A stretch of DNA of 15,647 nt from Christensenella sp. UBA1782 (GCA_002315475.1 DCGI01000072.1:49515-65161); one strand, 5' to 3'; counted from the stretch's first letter, positions 1 through 6,122 are shown. Program-made: numbers and translations. The notes: generated by a model not told the origin, from the sequence alone.

Positions 1-17
1 GGCGGAGGCAGACACTG

Positions 18-830
18 ATGAAGCGTTTTTTTACCGTAAAACAAGAAATTGTTTTGGATGAAAAAATAAGCGGAACTTCGCAGCGAGGTACGGTTATCGC
101 CATAGGCGGCGGCTTCGACGGGGAAAAATTTCGCACAATCGTGCAGGCTTGCGTACGGTACGCCGGAATCAAGAAACCGAACGTTCTGTATCTCCCGACC
201 GCAAAATGGGACGACTTGTCCGACGAAGAAAAGATTTTGCCGTATTTTCGGGAGGCGGGATGCCGTACCGAAACTTTGCGGGCTTCGGTGGAAAGCATGG
301 AGAATATTTATCGAAAAATCCGACAAGCGGACATTTTCTACGTGTCGGGCGGGAATTTGAAATTTCTGTGTGACGTTTGGCGCAATACCGCCATGGTTCA
401 TGCGATACAATACGCCTATGAGCACGGTGCCGTTTTATGCGGAACCAGCTCGGGTGCCATGTGTTGGGCGGCAAAAGGTTGGGACGACTATAAAAAGCAT
501 CCCCGATATGCCGAAGAACGCAACGCAACGGGGAGTGTGTTCGGTTTTTACGACGGACTCGGTCTGTTGCCGCTTTGCATCTGTCCGCACTACAACGCAC
601 CGAAATGGAAAAGGTACGGAAGAACGGCAAAAAAGCAGAGTTTTCCTTCCGTTTGCCTGGAAAACGGCGTGGCGTTGGTCTATCATAACGGTAAATATTC
701 GTTTTTACGGGAAAAAGATTCTCGAAAAGCTTATCTCTACGAACCGCTCTTACGTATTCGGAAGGCGGACGTTACACGAGATCCCATCCTCTTAAATCGG
801 TGTTTAGCGTATCGGGATGATAGCGTGTGA
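18..830 (+). CDS. Peptidase E-like (S51 family) serine hydrolase
   Basis: A 270-residue cytosolic protein of the class I glutamine amidotransferase-like fold, S51 branch (peptidase E / cyanophycinase relatives). Seen: a glycine-rich beta-strand start (IAIGGG, about 27-32), the YVSGGN segment (108-113) typical of S51 proteins, the nucleophile elbow GTSSGAM (142-148, Ser144 by alignment with GWSAGA of PepE) and CPHYN (189-193), whose His191 matches the catalytic His. Asp156 or Asp157 may be the third catalytic residue. Known for the family: PepE cleaves Asp-X dipeptides; others act on other substrates, so the substrate here is open. The start is ATG at 18 with GGAGG at 4-8. A TGA in frame 1 overlaps this ATG (TGATG), so an upstream gene may end here and be translationally coupled, but only five of its codons are in view. 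A terminator follows directly, so it is not co-transcribed with the next gene. Confidence 0.85.
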   Translation: MKRFFTVKQEIVLDEKISGTSQRGTVIAIGGGFDGEKFRTIVQACVRYAGIKKPNVLYLPTAKWDDLSDEEKILPYFREAGCRTETLRASVESMENIYRKIRQADIFYVSGGNLKFLCDVWRNTAMVHAIQYAYEHGAVLCGTSSGAMCWAAKGWDDYKKHPRYAEERNATGSVFGFYDGLGLLPLCICPHYNAPKWKRYGRTAKKQSFPSVCLENGVALVYHNGKYSFLREKDSRKAYLYEPLLRIRKADVTRDPILLNRCLAYRDDSV

Positions 831-859
831 GCGGTATTTCGGATAGCTATGAAAGGAAA

Positions 860-891
860 AATCGTCTTCCGTCGGGAGGACGATTTTTTTT
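860..891 (+). terminator. Rho-independent terminator after the peptidase E-like gene
   Basis: An 11-bp stem (860-870 with 875-885, one G-U pair) and a GTCG loop run straight into a T tract (884-891). It lies 29 bases after the stop codon of the S51 gene and separates it from the ferritin-like gene. Confidence 0.85.
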
Positions 892-936
892 CACCAAAAA
901 AAAGACGGCTTCATAAAATGAGAAAAAGGAGGAAGT

Positions 937-1428
937 ATGGATTGTTTGGTGCAGGGAGAAGGAGAGTATCCGCATTTGTCGGGCAATCGCGACCGCAGAG
1001 AGGTGGCTCTTTTGATGCCCGTTTACGGCGGAAAGGACAGTGAAACGTCGGCAATTATGGGATACGCCTATCAAAGTTACGTATTGCGGGAAAAGTACCG
1101 AGAAATCGCCGCTTGTTTGGAAAAAATTGCCGTTACCGAAATGTACCACCACGAACTTTTGGCGGAAGCCGTTTTGTTCTTCGGCGGTACGCCCTATATC
1201 GGCGATAACCAACGATACTGGCAAGGCGGGTATTTGCAGTATACACAAAACGTCGATACCATTTTGCAAAACGATATTCTTGCCGAAAAGAAAGCCGTAT
1301 TCGATTACAAAAACGTGATTCGACTCAGTCGGAACGACAGCTTAAAAAACCTTTTGGAGAGAATTATCGAAGATGAAAAAATACATATAGAAACGCTACG
1401 GGGTTTGCAAAACGCAATTCTTCGTTAA
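937..1428 (+). CDS. Ferritin-like di-metal protein (rubrerythrin / Mn-catalase-like)
   Basis: A 163-residue four-helix-bundle protein. Seen: a complete ferritin-type di-metal ligand set, Glu36, Glu68-x-x-His71, Glu117 and Glu147-x-x-His150, spaced as in two antiparallel helix pairs. The EM.H..LL and DE..H patterns and the short loop with GGTPY (83-87) recall the small rubrerythrin / CotJC manganese-catalase relatives of Clostridia. There is no CxxC rubredoxin domain, so electron transfer as in true rubrerythrin is not expected from this chain alone. Known for the family: oxidation or peroxide chemistry at a di-iron or di-manganese site. Whether this one is a catalase, peroxidase or iron-binding protein cannot be told. 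The start is set by AGGAGG at 927-932, four bases before ATG. No clear promoter was found in the short gap after the preceding terminator (a TAAAAT at 914-919 lacks a good -35). Confidence 0.8.
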   Translation: MDCLVQGEGEYPHLSGNRDRREVALLMPVYGGKDSETSAIMGYAYQSYVLREKYREIAACLEKIAVTEMYHHELLAEAVLFFGGTPYIGDNQRYWQGGYLQYTQNVDTILQNDILAEKKAVFDYKNVIRLSRNDSLKNLLERIIEDEKIHIETLRGLQNAILR

Positions 1429-1455
1429 GATATGCGATAGAAGTCCATATATTGA

Positions 1456-1477
1456 TTTATTTTATGTATAAAATAAA
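1456..1477. repeat. Perfect A/T palindrome, 10+2+10
   Basis: Arms 1456-1465 and 1468-1477 are perfect reverse complements around GT. As RNA it would be an all-AU hairpin not followed by a T tract, so it is a poor terminator. As DNA it looks like a symmetric operator, though no gene it might control is obvious: it is 28 bases past the ferritin-like stop and about 90 bases upstream of the XRE promoter. Confidence 0.5.
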
Positions 1478-1566
1478 AAAATACACAAAAAGCGTCCGAA
1501 AACGGTCGTTTCACCCTTCACAAGCGGGTTCTTTCTTAAAAAATAACCAAAGGTATGTCTGCGGTC

Positions 1567-1595
1567 TTGACAATGCCGTTTTCTTATTGTAGAAT
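1567..1595 (+). promoter_or_regulatory. Sigma-A-type promoter of the XRE regulator gene
   Basis: TTGACA (1567-1572), a 17-base spacer and TAGAAT (1590-1595): a perfect -35, a 5/6 -10 and ideal spacing. Predicted transcription start is near 1602, giving a leader of about 47 bases to the ATG at 1649. Confidence 0.8.
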
Positions 1596-1620
1596 ATGCG
1601 GGTACAAAGCGAAAAAATGT

Positions 1621-1640
1621 ACAATTTATACAGTTATTGT
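1621..1640. promoter_or_regulatory. Possible autoregulatory operator (ACAAT-N10-ATTGT)
   Basis: Inverted 5-bp half sites at 1621-1625 and 1636-1640 lie between the predicted transcription start and the GAGG ribosome-binding site of the XRE gene, a normal place for a small repressor to bind. The half sites are short and could be chance in AT-rich DNA. Confidence 0.3.
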
Positions 1641-1648
1641 GAGGAAAT

Positions 1649-1861
1649 ATGCTAAAACAGGATATCGGAAGTAAATTTTATGAACGCAGAAAGGCATTAA
1701 AACTGACGCAAAAAAACGTAGCGGATTTGTTGGGTGTAGCACAACCGGTTTATCAACGGTTCGAGAAAGGCATTTACGAATGTAATTACAGACAGTTGTT
1801 AAAGCTCAGCGAAATCTACGGCGTATCTATGGACTATCTGTTCGGTAAAACCGATCGGTAA
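1649..1861 (+). CDS. Small XRE/Cro-CI-type helix-turn-helix regulator
   Basis: A 70-residue protein that is almost only an HTH_3 DNA-binding domain. Seen: the RR.ALKLTQ..VA.LLGV start (13-30), recognition-helix region with QPVYQRFEKG (32-41) and the closing LLKLSEIYGVSMDYLFG (50-66), which is the standard XRE ending. It has no sensor, dimerisation or peptidase extension, so it probably acts as a simple dimeric repressor. GAGGA at 1641-1645 lies close to the ATG. It has its own promoter and its own terminator, with no partner toxin, phage or metabolic gene joined to it, so the target is unknown; autoregulation or control of the ferritin-like gene or the nearby minus-strand cluster are possible. 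Confidence 0.85.
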   Translation: MLKQDIGSKFYERRKALKLTQKNVADLLGVAQPVYQRFEKGIYECNYRQLLKLSEIYGVSMDYLFGKTDR

Positions 1862-1881
1862 GTTTATTCGTGTCGAAAAAA

Positions 1882-1913
1882 AAGGGCTGTTTCGAAAGGA
1901 AACAGCTCTTTTT
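1882..1913. terminator. Bidirectional terminator between convergent genes
   Basis: A 12-bp stem (1882-1893 with 1899-1910, one G-U) and a GAAAG loop is followed by a T run on the plus strand and preceded by a run of A (1876-1883), which is a T run on the minus strand. It can end both the XRE gene and the minus-strand cluster whose last stop codon is at 1933. Confidence 0.85.
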
Positions 1914-1932
1914 CATGAAACGATTTTATACG

Positions 1933-2670
1933 TTATAAAGATTTCAAAAAGTCGATACAGCGTTGCACTTCGGAAATGCCGTCGGGTTTTTGGGTTTCGC
2001 TTTCGACGACGATTAAGAAGCCGAGTTCGGTCGCTCTTTTCAAAACTTCCCGTACGGGAGCTTCGCCCTGTCCCAAACTCATCCCTTCGGCGCCTTTTCC
2101 TATCTTCTGTTTGAATCCGTCCTTTAAGTGGATTAAGCGGATTCTGGAAGTCAGTTGTTCCATCATGTCGATGGGGTTTTGTCCGGCGTTAAACGCCCAG
2201 AAGGTATCGATTTCCAAATGCACGTTGGTCTGTTCGAGCAGTTGCGGATAGAAGACGGGCGTAAAGAGCTTTTTTTGGAATTCACGCGAGTGGTTGTGGA
2301 AGGAAAGGGTAAAACCGTTCTGTTCCAAAATAGGTTGAACGGCGTTAATCCTTGCGATGGTTTTTCTTTGTTGTCCTTTGGTGCCGATGGGCGCGCCGGG
2401 AATGGTGATGTTCGTGTTGCCGATTTCACGCATATAGTCCATCGTTTCTTCGAGCTTATCGTCGGTCAGGTCGGCTAGTCCCGTATGGGTACCGAACACT
2501 TTCAAACCGTTATCGTCTAAGATTTTTTTGATATCTTTTGCGGAATAACCGTAAAATCCGGCAAATTCCACCGCATCATATCCCATTTTTGCGACTTTTT
2601 CAACGGTGGCGGGTAGATTCTGTTTCATAGCGTCGCGGACGCTGTAGAGTTGTAAACCGATTTCTTGCAT
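1933..2670 (-). CDS. Sugar phosphate isomerase/epimerase-like TIM-barrel protein
   Basis: A 245-residue, single-domain xylose-isomerase-like (AP_endonuc_2) TIM barrel, slightly short for the family (about 250-290). Seen: the GLQLYSVRD start (5-13), typical of bacterial sugar isomerase/epimerase proteins; HNH (125-127) with Glu130; EIDTFW (153-158); LIHLKD (179-184); and VVESE (221-225). Asp155, His181 and Glu223, with Glu130 or a nearby residue, are the likely divalent-metal ligands. Known relatives include IolE/IolI/IolH of inositol breakdown, ketose 3-epimerases and keto-glycoside lyases; sequence alone does not choose between them. GGAG lies six bases upstream of ATG and only 10 bases separate it from the stop of the Gfo/Idh/MocA gene, so the two are surely in one operon. 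Such pairs usually handle the same polyol or 3-keto sugar intermediate. Confidence 0.85.
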   Translation of the reverse strand: MQEIGLQLYSVRDAMKQNLPATVEKVAKMGYDAVEFAGFYGYSAKDIKKILDDNGLKVFGTHTGLADLTDDKLEETMDYMREIGNTNITIPGAPIGTKGQQRKTIARINAVQPILEQNGFTLSFHNHSREFQKKLFTPVFYPQLLEQTNVHLEIDTFWAFNAGQNPIDMMEQLTSRIRLIHLKDGFKQKIGKGAEGMSLGQGEAPVREVLKRATELGFLIVVESETQKPDGISEVQRCIDFLKSL

Positions 2671-2680
2671 GGCGTTCTCC

Positions 2681-3841
2681 TTATATTTCGGGGATTTCGA
2701 CGGCGACTTCTTTCCCTAACTTGGCACTGCGTACGATACCGTCGATGATGGCTTGGTTATAAAGAATTTGTTCGCCCGAAGCGCAAACGGGCGTATCGTT
2801 CCGAACGGCGTCGACGAAGCTGCGAATCTTAGCAAAGAATACGTCGCCCGAACCCGATGCGTGTCCCAATCTTTTGGTGACGACCAAACCGCTGTGCGTG
2901 ACTTTGTGTTCTTTGAGCGGTTTCGGCAGAGAGCCGTTCCAACACTCGGTGGACGGTACCCGTAAGGATTTTTCGGTACCCATAAAGATGGTGTCGCCGC
3001 TGGTGGGGAGGTTCATCGCCCACGCAATACGGAAGTCTAAGCAAATGCCCCCTTCCAAACGGATGAAGCCTGCCGCAAAGTCGTCCACGCCGAATTTTTC
3101 GGCGTATTCGGGATGTTTCGGATAGGTGTCGGGATTCTTGCCGAAATAGTCGGACATATACCCGCTGACGGTGAGCGGCTTCGGATAGCCGAGCGCAAAC
3201 AAAACGAGGTCGAGGGAGTAACAACCGATATCGCCTACCGCACCGATACCCGCCGTATCTTCTTCGATAAAGGAGGTTCCGTACGGCGTGGGAATACCGA
3301 AGGGACGTCCGCCGCCCGTTTGTACGTAGTACACTTTGCCGAGTTCACCGCTTTGCACGATTTGTTTGATTTTTTTGAAGTTATCGGACATACGGGGTTG
3401 GAAACCGATGGAAAGCTTTTTGCCCGTTTCTTTGGCGGTGCGAACCATTTCGATACCTTCTTCGAGGGTGACGCACATAGGCTTTTCGCAGATGACGTTG
3501 GCACCCGCCTTCATGGCGTCGATAGAACAGACGGCGTGGGTACGGTTGTAGGTACAAACGCTGACGACGTCCAGTTTTTCGTTTGCGAGCATTTCGGTAT
3601 GGCTTTTGTAGACGCGACAGTTCAAGTGGTATCTGTCGGCGAATTGTTGCGCCTTGCCGTCAATCAAGTCGGCTACCGCCACCACTTCGACGTCGTTCAT
3701 TTTTAAGTAGCAATCAATGTGCGAGGTGGCTATCCAACCGCAACCGATAATGCCTACTTTTAACTTTTCACCCGTAAAGGGTTTTTGCTTTTTCTTAAAC
3801 AATGAGATTTTTCCGCGAGGTACCGCTAAACTACTTCCCAT
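2681..3841 (-). CDS. Gfo/Idh/MocA family NAD(P)-dependent oxidoreductase
   Basis: A 386-residue dehydrogenase of the glucose-fructose oxidoreductase / inositol dehydrogenase / MocA family. Seen: the Rossmann motif GIIGCGWIA (30-38), the acidic strand end VAVAD (54-58) and the family signature EKP (119-121, catalytic Lys120). The second-domain motif reads GDIGCYSLD, where Tyr takes the place of the common His, as in glucose-fructose oxidoreductase-like members. The ATG at 3841 is chosen because AGGAGG stands four bases before it; a longer reading to 3934 would run back into the preceding gene. The 26 residues before the Rossmann fold are basic (FKKKQK) without a hydrophobic core, so not a Tat signal. 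It lies 34 bases after the PI-PLC-like gene and 10 before the TIM-barrel gene. Substrate is probably a polyol or sugar; inositol is only one option. Confidence 0.88.
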   Translation of the reverse strand: MGSSLAVPRGKISLFKKKQKPFTGEKLKVGIIGCGWIATSHIDCYLKMNDVEVVAVADLIDGKAQQFADRYHLNCRVYKSHTEMLANEKLDVVSVCTYNRTHAVCSIDAMKAGANVICEKPMCVTLEEGIEMVRTAKETGKKLSIGFQPRMSDNFKKIKQIVQSGELGKVYYVQTGGGRPFGIPTPYGTSFIEEDTAGIGAVGDIGCYSLDLVLFALGYPKPLTVSGYMSDYFGKNPDTYPKHPEYAEKFGVDDFAAGFIRLEGGICLDFRIAWAMNLPTSGDTIFMGTEKSLRVPSTECWNGSLPKPLKEHKVTHSGLVVTKRLGHASGSGDVFFAKIRSFVDAVRNDTPVCASGEQILYNQAIIDGIVRSAKLGKEVAVEIPEI

Positions 3842-3874
3842 AATTCCTCCTAATATTTTTTTATTTGTTATTAC

Positions 3875-3901
3875 TTTATACCAAGAAACCGTTTTTGTCA
3901 A
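3875..3901 (-). promoter_or_regulatory. Possible internal promoter for the Gfo/Idh/MocA-isomerase pair
   Basis: On the minus strand TTGACA (3901-3896) is followed by TATAAA (3880-3875) with a spacer of 15, or TAAAGT with a spacer of 17. It overlaps the last codons and stop of the PI-PLC-like gene. Transcription would begin about 27 bases before the ATG at 3841. The spacing is not ideal; read-through from the upstream gene is equally possible because no terminator lies between. Confidence 0.45.
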
Positions 3902-4859
3902 TATCAAAATTTTTAGAAAGTACGTAATAGGCAATATCGCTGTCTACGTAATCCATAAAAATCATGCCGTAATAGCCTTTTGACAACAGAGAAAACTCTT
4001 CTCGTATCTTTTTGTTGATTTTTAGGGCAGAGTTTTTAATATCGGGAATTTCGAACCTGCCGATTCGAATAAAAACGTAACAACTGGAAAAATTGATATA
4101 GAATTCTTCCTGACGGCAAGGTACGTCGTACAGGGACATGAATTCCGTCCATTTATCGTCCAACGATTTCCACAGAGAAGAATGATAATTGTCTTGAACG
4201 TGCATGGTTACCGCGTTTTCGATGTCGAAAATATCCCCGCTCCATCCGGTTTTGGCGTTGATGCCGATAGAAACAAGACTGAAATAACGTCGAATGAAAA
4301 CCACTTTGCCCCGAACTTCGCCGAGCGTGGGGTTTCTGTCCTCCAGGAAGAACATATCGTCTTGTTCCAAAACGGGATGCAACACGTCACAGAAAGTAAT
4401 ATCGTCGTCGCCCTCGTTTTTGACGAACATGACGATGGTTTCGGCGGGGTGGGCTTCCAAAAAAGCGTGATAGACTTCTATGATTTCGGAAAAGAGAATA
4501 TTCTGATCAAAGTCCCCATGAAAGATTTTTAATCCTTCCGATTTGTTTTGCAGACGAATATCGAAGGCACGCACGCCGAAAGCAAGCTGTTCTTCGACGG
4601 TGTAGGTTTGGGTGGCGGCAAAAGCGTTGATACCCACGTTATTACAGGCACCGCTGTCGTGCGAACCCGGTAGGGTGATTTGGGAAAGAAGAAGGTCGTC
4701 CGATAACGACGCCATCCAATCGGTGGGTGAATAGTCGGATTCTTCATAGAGTTCTTCCGGATAGCATGATTGGGCATCCCCGTCGTTACAGGCAAAAAGA
4801 GTGACAAGCAGGGAAAGACAGGAAAGAAGACAAAGGATTTTTCTTAAGTTTTTTTTCAT
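3876..4859 (-). CDS. PI-PLC X-domain-like phospholipase C lipoprotein
   Basis: A 327-residue predicted lipoprotein: basic start (KKNLRK), hydrophobic core 8-22 and lipobox LFAC with Cys24, so it should be tethered on the outer face of the membrane. The mature part is a PI-specific phospholipase C X domain. Seen: ITLPGSHDSG (61-70, His67-Asp68), the FGVRAFDIRL strand (94-103, Asp100, Arg102) and KIFHGDF (111-117, His114), which match the His/His catalytic pair and the Arg/Asp that contact substrate in bacterial PI-PLC (His32, Asp33, Asp67, Arg69, His82). MDYVD near 302-306 fits the final barrel strand. Known reaction: cleavage of phosphatidylinositol or GPI to a cyclic inositol phosphate plus diacylglycerol; other lipids are possible for distant members. 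No Shine-Dalgarno precedes ATG 4859, and the -10 lies seven bases upstream, so the mRNA is predicted leaderless. A TTG further up (4895) would spoil the signal peptide. Confidence 0.85.
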   Translation of the reverse strand: MKKNLRKILCLLSCLSLLVTLFACNDGDAQSCYPEELYEESDYSPTDWMASLSDDLLLSQITLPGSHDSGACNNVGINAFAATQTYTVEEQLAFGVRAFDIRLQNKSEGLKIFHGDFDQNILFSEIIEVYHAFLEAHPAETIVMFVKNEGDDDITFCDVLHPVLEQDDMFFLEDRNPTLGEVRGKVVFIRRYFSLVSIGINAKTGWSGDIFDIENAVTMHVQDNYHSSLWKSLDDKWTEFMSLYDVPCRQEEFYINFSSCYVFIRIGRFEIPDIKNSALKINKKIREEFSLLSKGYYGMIFMDYVDSDIAYYVLSKNFDIDKNGFLV

Positions 4860-4866
4860 GGAAAAA

Positions 4867-4895
4867 AGTATAACAAAAAAGTTTGTACAGTGCAA
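4867..4895 (-). promoter_or_regulatory. Promoter of the PI-PLC-like gene, predicted leaderless
   Basis: On the minus strand TTGCAC (4895-4890), a 17-base spacer and TATACT (4872-4867). Only seven bases separate the -10 from the ATG at 4859, so transcription should start on or next to the A of the start codon. The stretch between is T-rich and has no GGAG-like sequence. Confidence 0.75.
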
Positions 4896-4913
4896 CGGAA
4901 AACAAAAACTTTC

Positions 4914-4941
4914 TTGACAAAAAACTTATTTTTATTATAAT
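4914..4941 (+). promoter_or_regulatory. Promoter of the metallophosphoesterase gene, predicted leaderless
   Basis: TTGACA (4914-4919), a 16-base spacer and TATAAT (4936-4941): both hexamers are perfect consensus. Six bases (AAAATC) separate the -10 from ATG 4948, so the transcript should begin at the start codon. The -35 is 18 bases from the -35 of the divergent PI-PLC promoter. Confidence 0.85.
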
Positions 4942-4947
4942 AAAATC

Positions 4948-6060
4948 ATGTTGGCTTTGAAAAGAATCCCTTTGTGGTTAAAAAAGAAATTTCCTTCCGC
5001 TCCCCTTTGTTCGTGGCGGGAAGGGGAGGAATACGGTTCGCAAGACTATATTCTGACGATGGAGAAAGGAGAAGGGGATTTCGTCATACTGAATTTGGCG
5101 GATATTCAACTTCGCTTTTCCGAGATTCTGCAAGACGCCGACTGCGTGGGACGTGCGGAAAAGACGATTCGGAAATTGATAAAGAAAGTAAAACCTTCCT
5201 TGTTGACGTTGACGGGAGACCAAGGGTTCGGGAGTAAAACCGAAATCCTTACCGTAGGAAGGATGCTCGACAGGTTCGGCATTGCGTGGGCGCCGGTTTT
5301 GGGAAACGCCGATAATCGGAGCGATAAGGGTTTATCGGTGGCGGAACAGGCGTATTTATACGAAAACGCCTTTCAGCACTGCGTCTTCCGTTCGGGTGCC
5401 TTGCTCGGTACTTTGGAAAACGGACAGCCTCGCTCGGGGAATTATATCCTCAACGTCGTCGAGCGGAAAGGGGAAGAACTTGTGCCGGTACGTTCGCTTA
5501 TTTTCATGAACAGCGGGGACGAGCAAACCTATCGGGAAGAAGACTTTTTGGGGCAGAGGCGTGCCAATGCCGATAACTATTCCCGTTTGACCGAAACGCA
5601 GAAGAAGTGGCTTCTTTGGGCGGTCAAAGGGGTACAGAAAAACCGAAACGTGCCTTGCTCACTCTTCTTGCATATTCCGATTTTTGCCTACAACAAGACG
5701 ACGGAAGGAACGGTTTTGTTCGGGGACAGACGAGAACAGCTCGGTACGCCGCCGTACGAGGACTTCGTGGCGGAGATGTTGCTCGAAGAAGGGCATACCG
5801 ATTCGGTTTTTTGCGGACACGACCATCGAAACGACGACTGTCTGCTGTATAAGGGACTTTCGTTGTGCTATACCTTAAAAACGGGAAGCGGTTGTTACTA
5901 CGACAAAGACAAAACGGGCGGAACCGTCATAACGGTAAACCGAGAAAAAATCAACATTCGGCAGGAATACTGCCCCGTCAAGGGGTATAGCGTCCCGAGA
6001 TGGCTATACTTTCTGATTGGTTTGGCGGCGGTGGCGGTGCTGTTGGGAATTTTTTTATAA
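4948..6060 (+). CDS. Calcineurin-like metallophosphoesterase with C-terminal membrane anchor
   Basis: A 370-residue metallophosphoesterase related to the Dcr2/purple-phosphatase-type branch. Seen: motif I LADIQL (50-55), motif II TGDQG (89-93), motif III LGNADN (118-123), LHIPI (241-245) and FCGHDH (288-293, His291, His293). Compared with the usual D-x-H, GD, GNH[D/E], H and GHxH set, the motif I His is Gln54 and the motif III catalytic His is Ala121, while the rest is kept. Activity is therefore likely but may be altered. Residues about 352-369 form one hydrophobic helix at the very C-terminus, with Arg351 before it and no signal peptide at the start, so it is probably tail-anchored with its enzyme domain in the cytoplasm. 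It diverges from the PI-PLC-like gene. The ATG at 4948 has no Shine-Dalgarno; the next in-frame ATG (codon 38) also has none and would cut close to the fold. Confidence 0.82.
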   Translation: MLALKRIPLWLKKKFPSAPLCSWREGEEYGSQDYILTMEKGEGDFVILNLADIQLRFSEILQDADCVGRAEKTIRKLIKKVKPSLLTLTGDQGFGSKTEILTVGRMLDRFGIAWAPVLGNADNRSDKGLSVAEQAYLYENAFQHCVFRSGALLGTLENGQPRSGNYILNVVERKGEELVPVRSLIFMNSGDEQTYREEDFLGQRRANADNYSRLTETQKKWLLWAVKGVQKNRNVPCSLFLHIPIFAYNKTTEGTVLFGDRREQLGTPPYEDFVAEMLLEEGHTDSVFCGHDHRNDDCLLYKGLSLCYTLKTGSGCYYDKDKTGGTVITVNREKINIRQEYCPVKGYSVPRWLYFLIGLAAVAVLLGIFL

Positions 6061-6086
6061 AAGCGTAAATTTTTTTTTCTATTTTA

Positions 6087-6116
6087 TTGACAAAAAAGGG
6101 AGGATAATGGTATCCT
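6087..6116 (+). promoter_or_regulatory. Possible ald promoter overlapping the upstream terminator
   Basis: A perfect TTGACA (6087-6092) is followed after 18 bases by TATCCT (6111-6116), a 4/6 -10. TATTAT at 6127-6132 is a second possible -10 but lacks a matching -35. The start point is uncertain; a leader of about 25 bases before ATG 6150 fits the first pair. Confidence 0.45.
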
Positions 6117-6122
6117 TTTTTT
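6098..6122 (+). terminator. Weak Rho-independent terminator after the metallophosphoesterase gene
   Basis: Stem AGGATA / TATCCT (6101-6106 with 6111-6116), extendable by G-U pairs to 6098, loop ATGG, then seven T (6116-6122). The stem is poor in GC, so termination may be partial. It lies inside the presumed ald promoter. Confidence 0.6.

Noticed and set aside
1..18. End of an upstream gene (TGA overlapping ATG 18)
   Set aside because: Only five codons are visible; the overlap is suggestive but cannot be supported as a feature.
169..795. Other-frame open frames overlapping the peptidase E-like gene
   Set aside because: They overlap a gene with an intact nucleophile motif and have no plausible translation start.
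3113..3706. 197-codon open frame on the plus strand opposite the Gfo/Idh/MocA gene
   Set aside because: It lies fully antisense to a gene with clear family motifs, has no ribosome-binding site and gives a protein without recognisable features.
3842..4895. Longer starts for the Gfo gene (3934) and the PI-PLC gene (TTG 4895)
   Set aside because: The first runs back into the preceding gene and ignores an AGGAGG at the inner ATG; the second lacks a ribosome-binding site, coincides with the -35 hexamer and would place residues before a proper lipoprotein signal.
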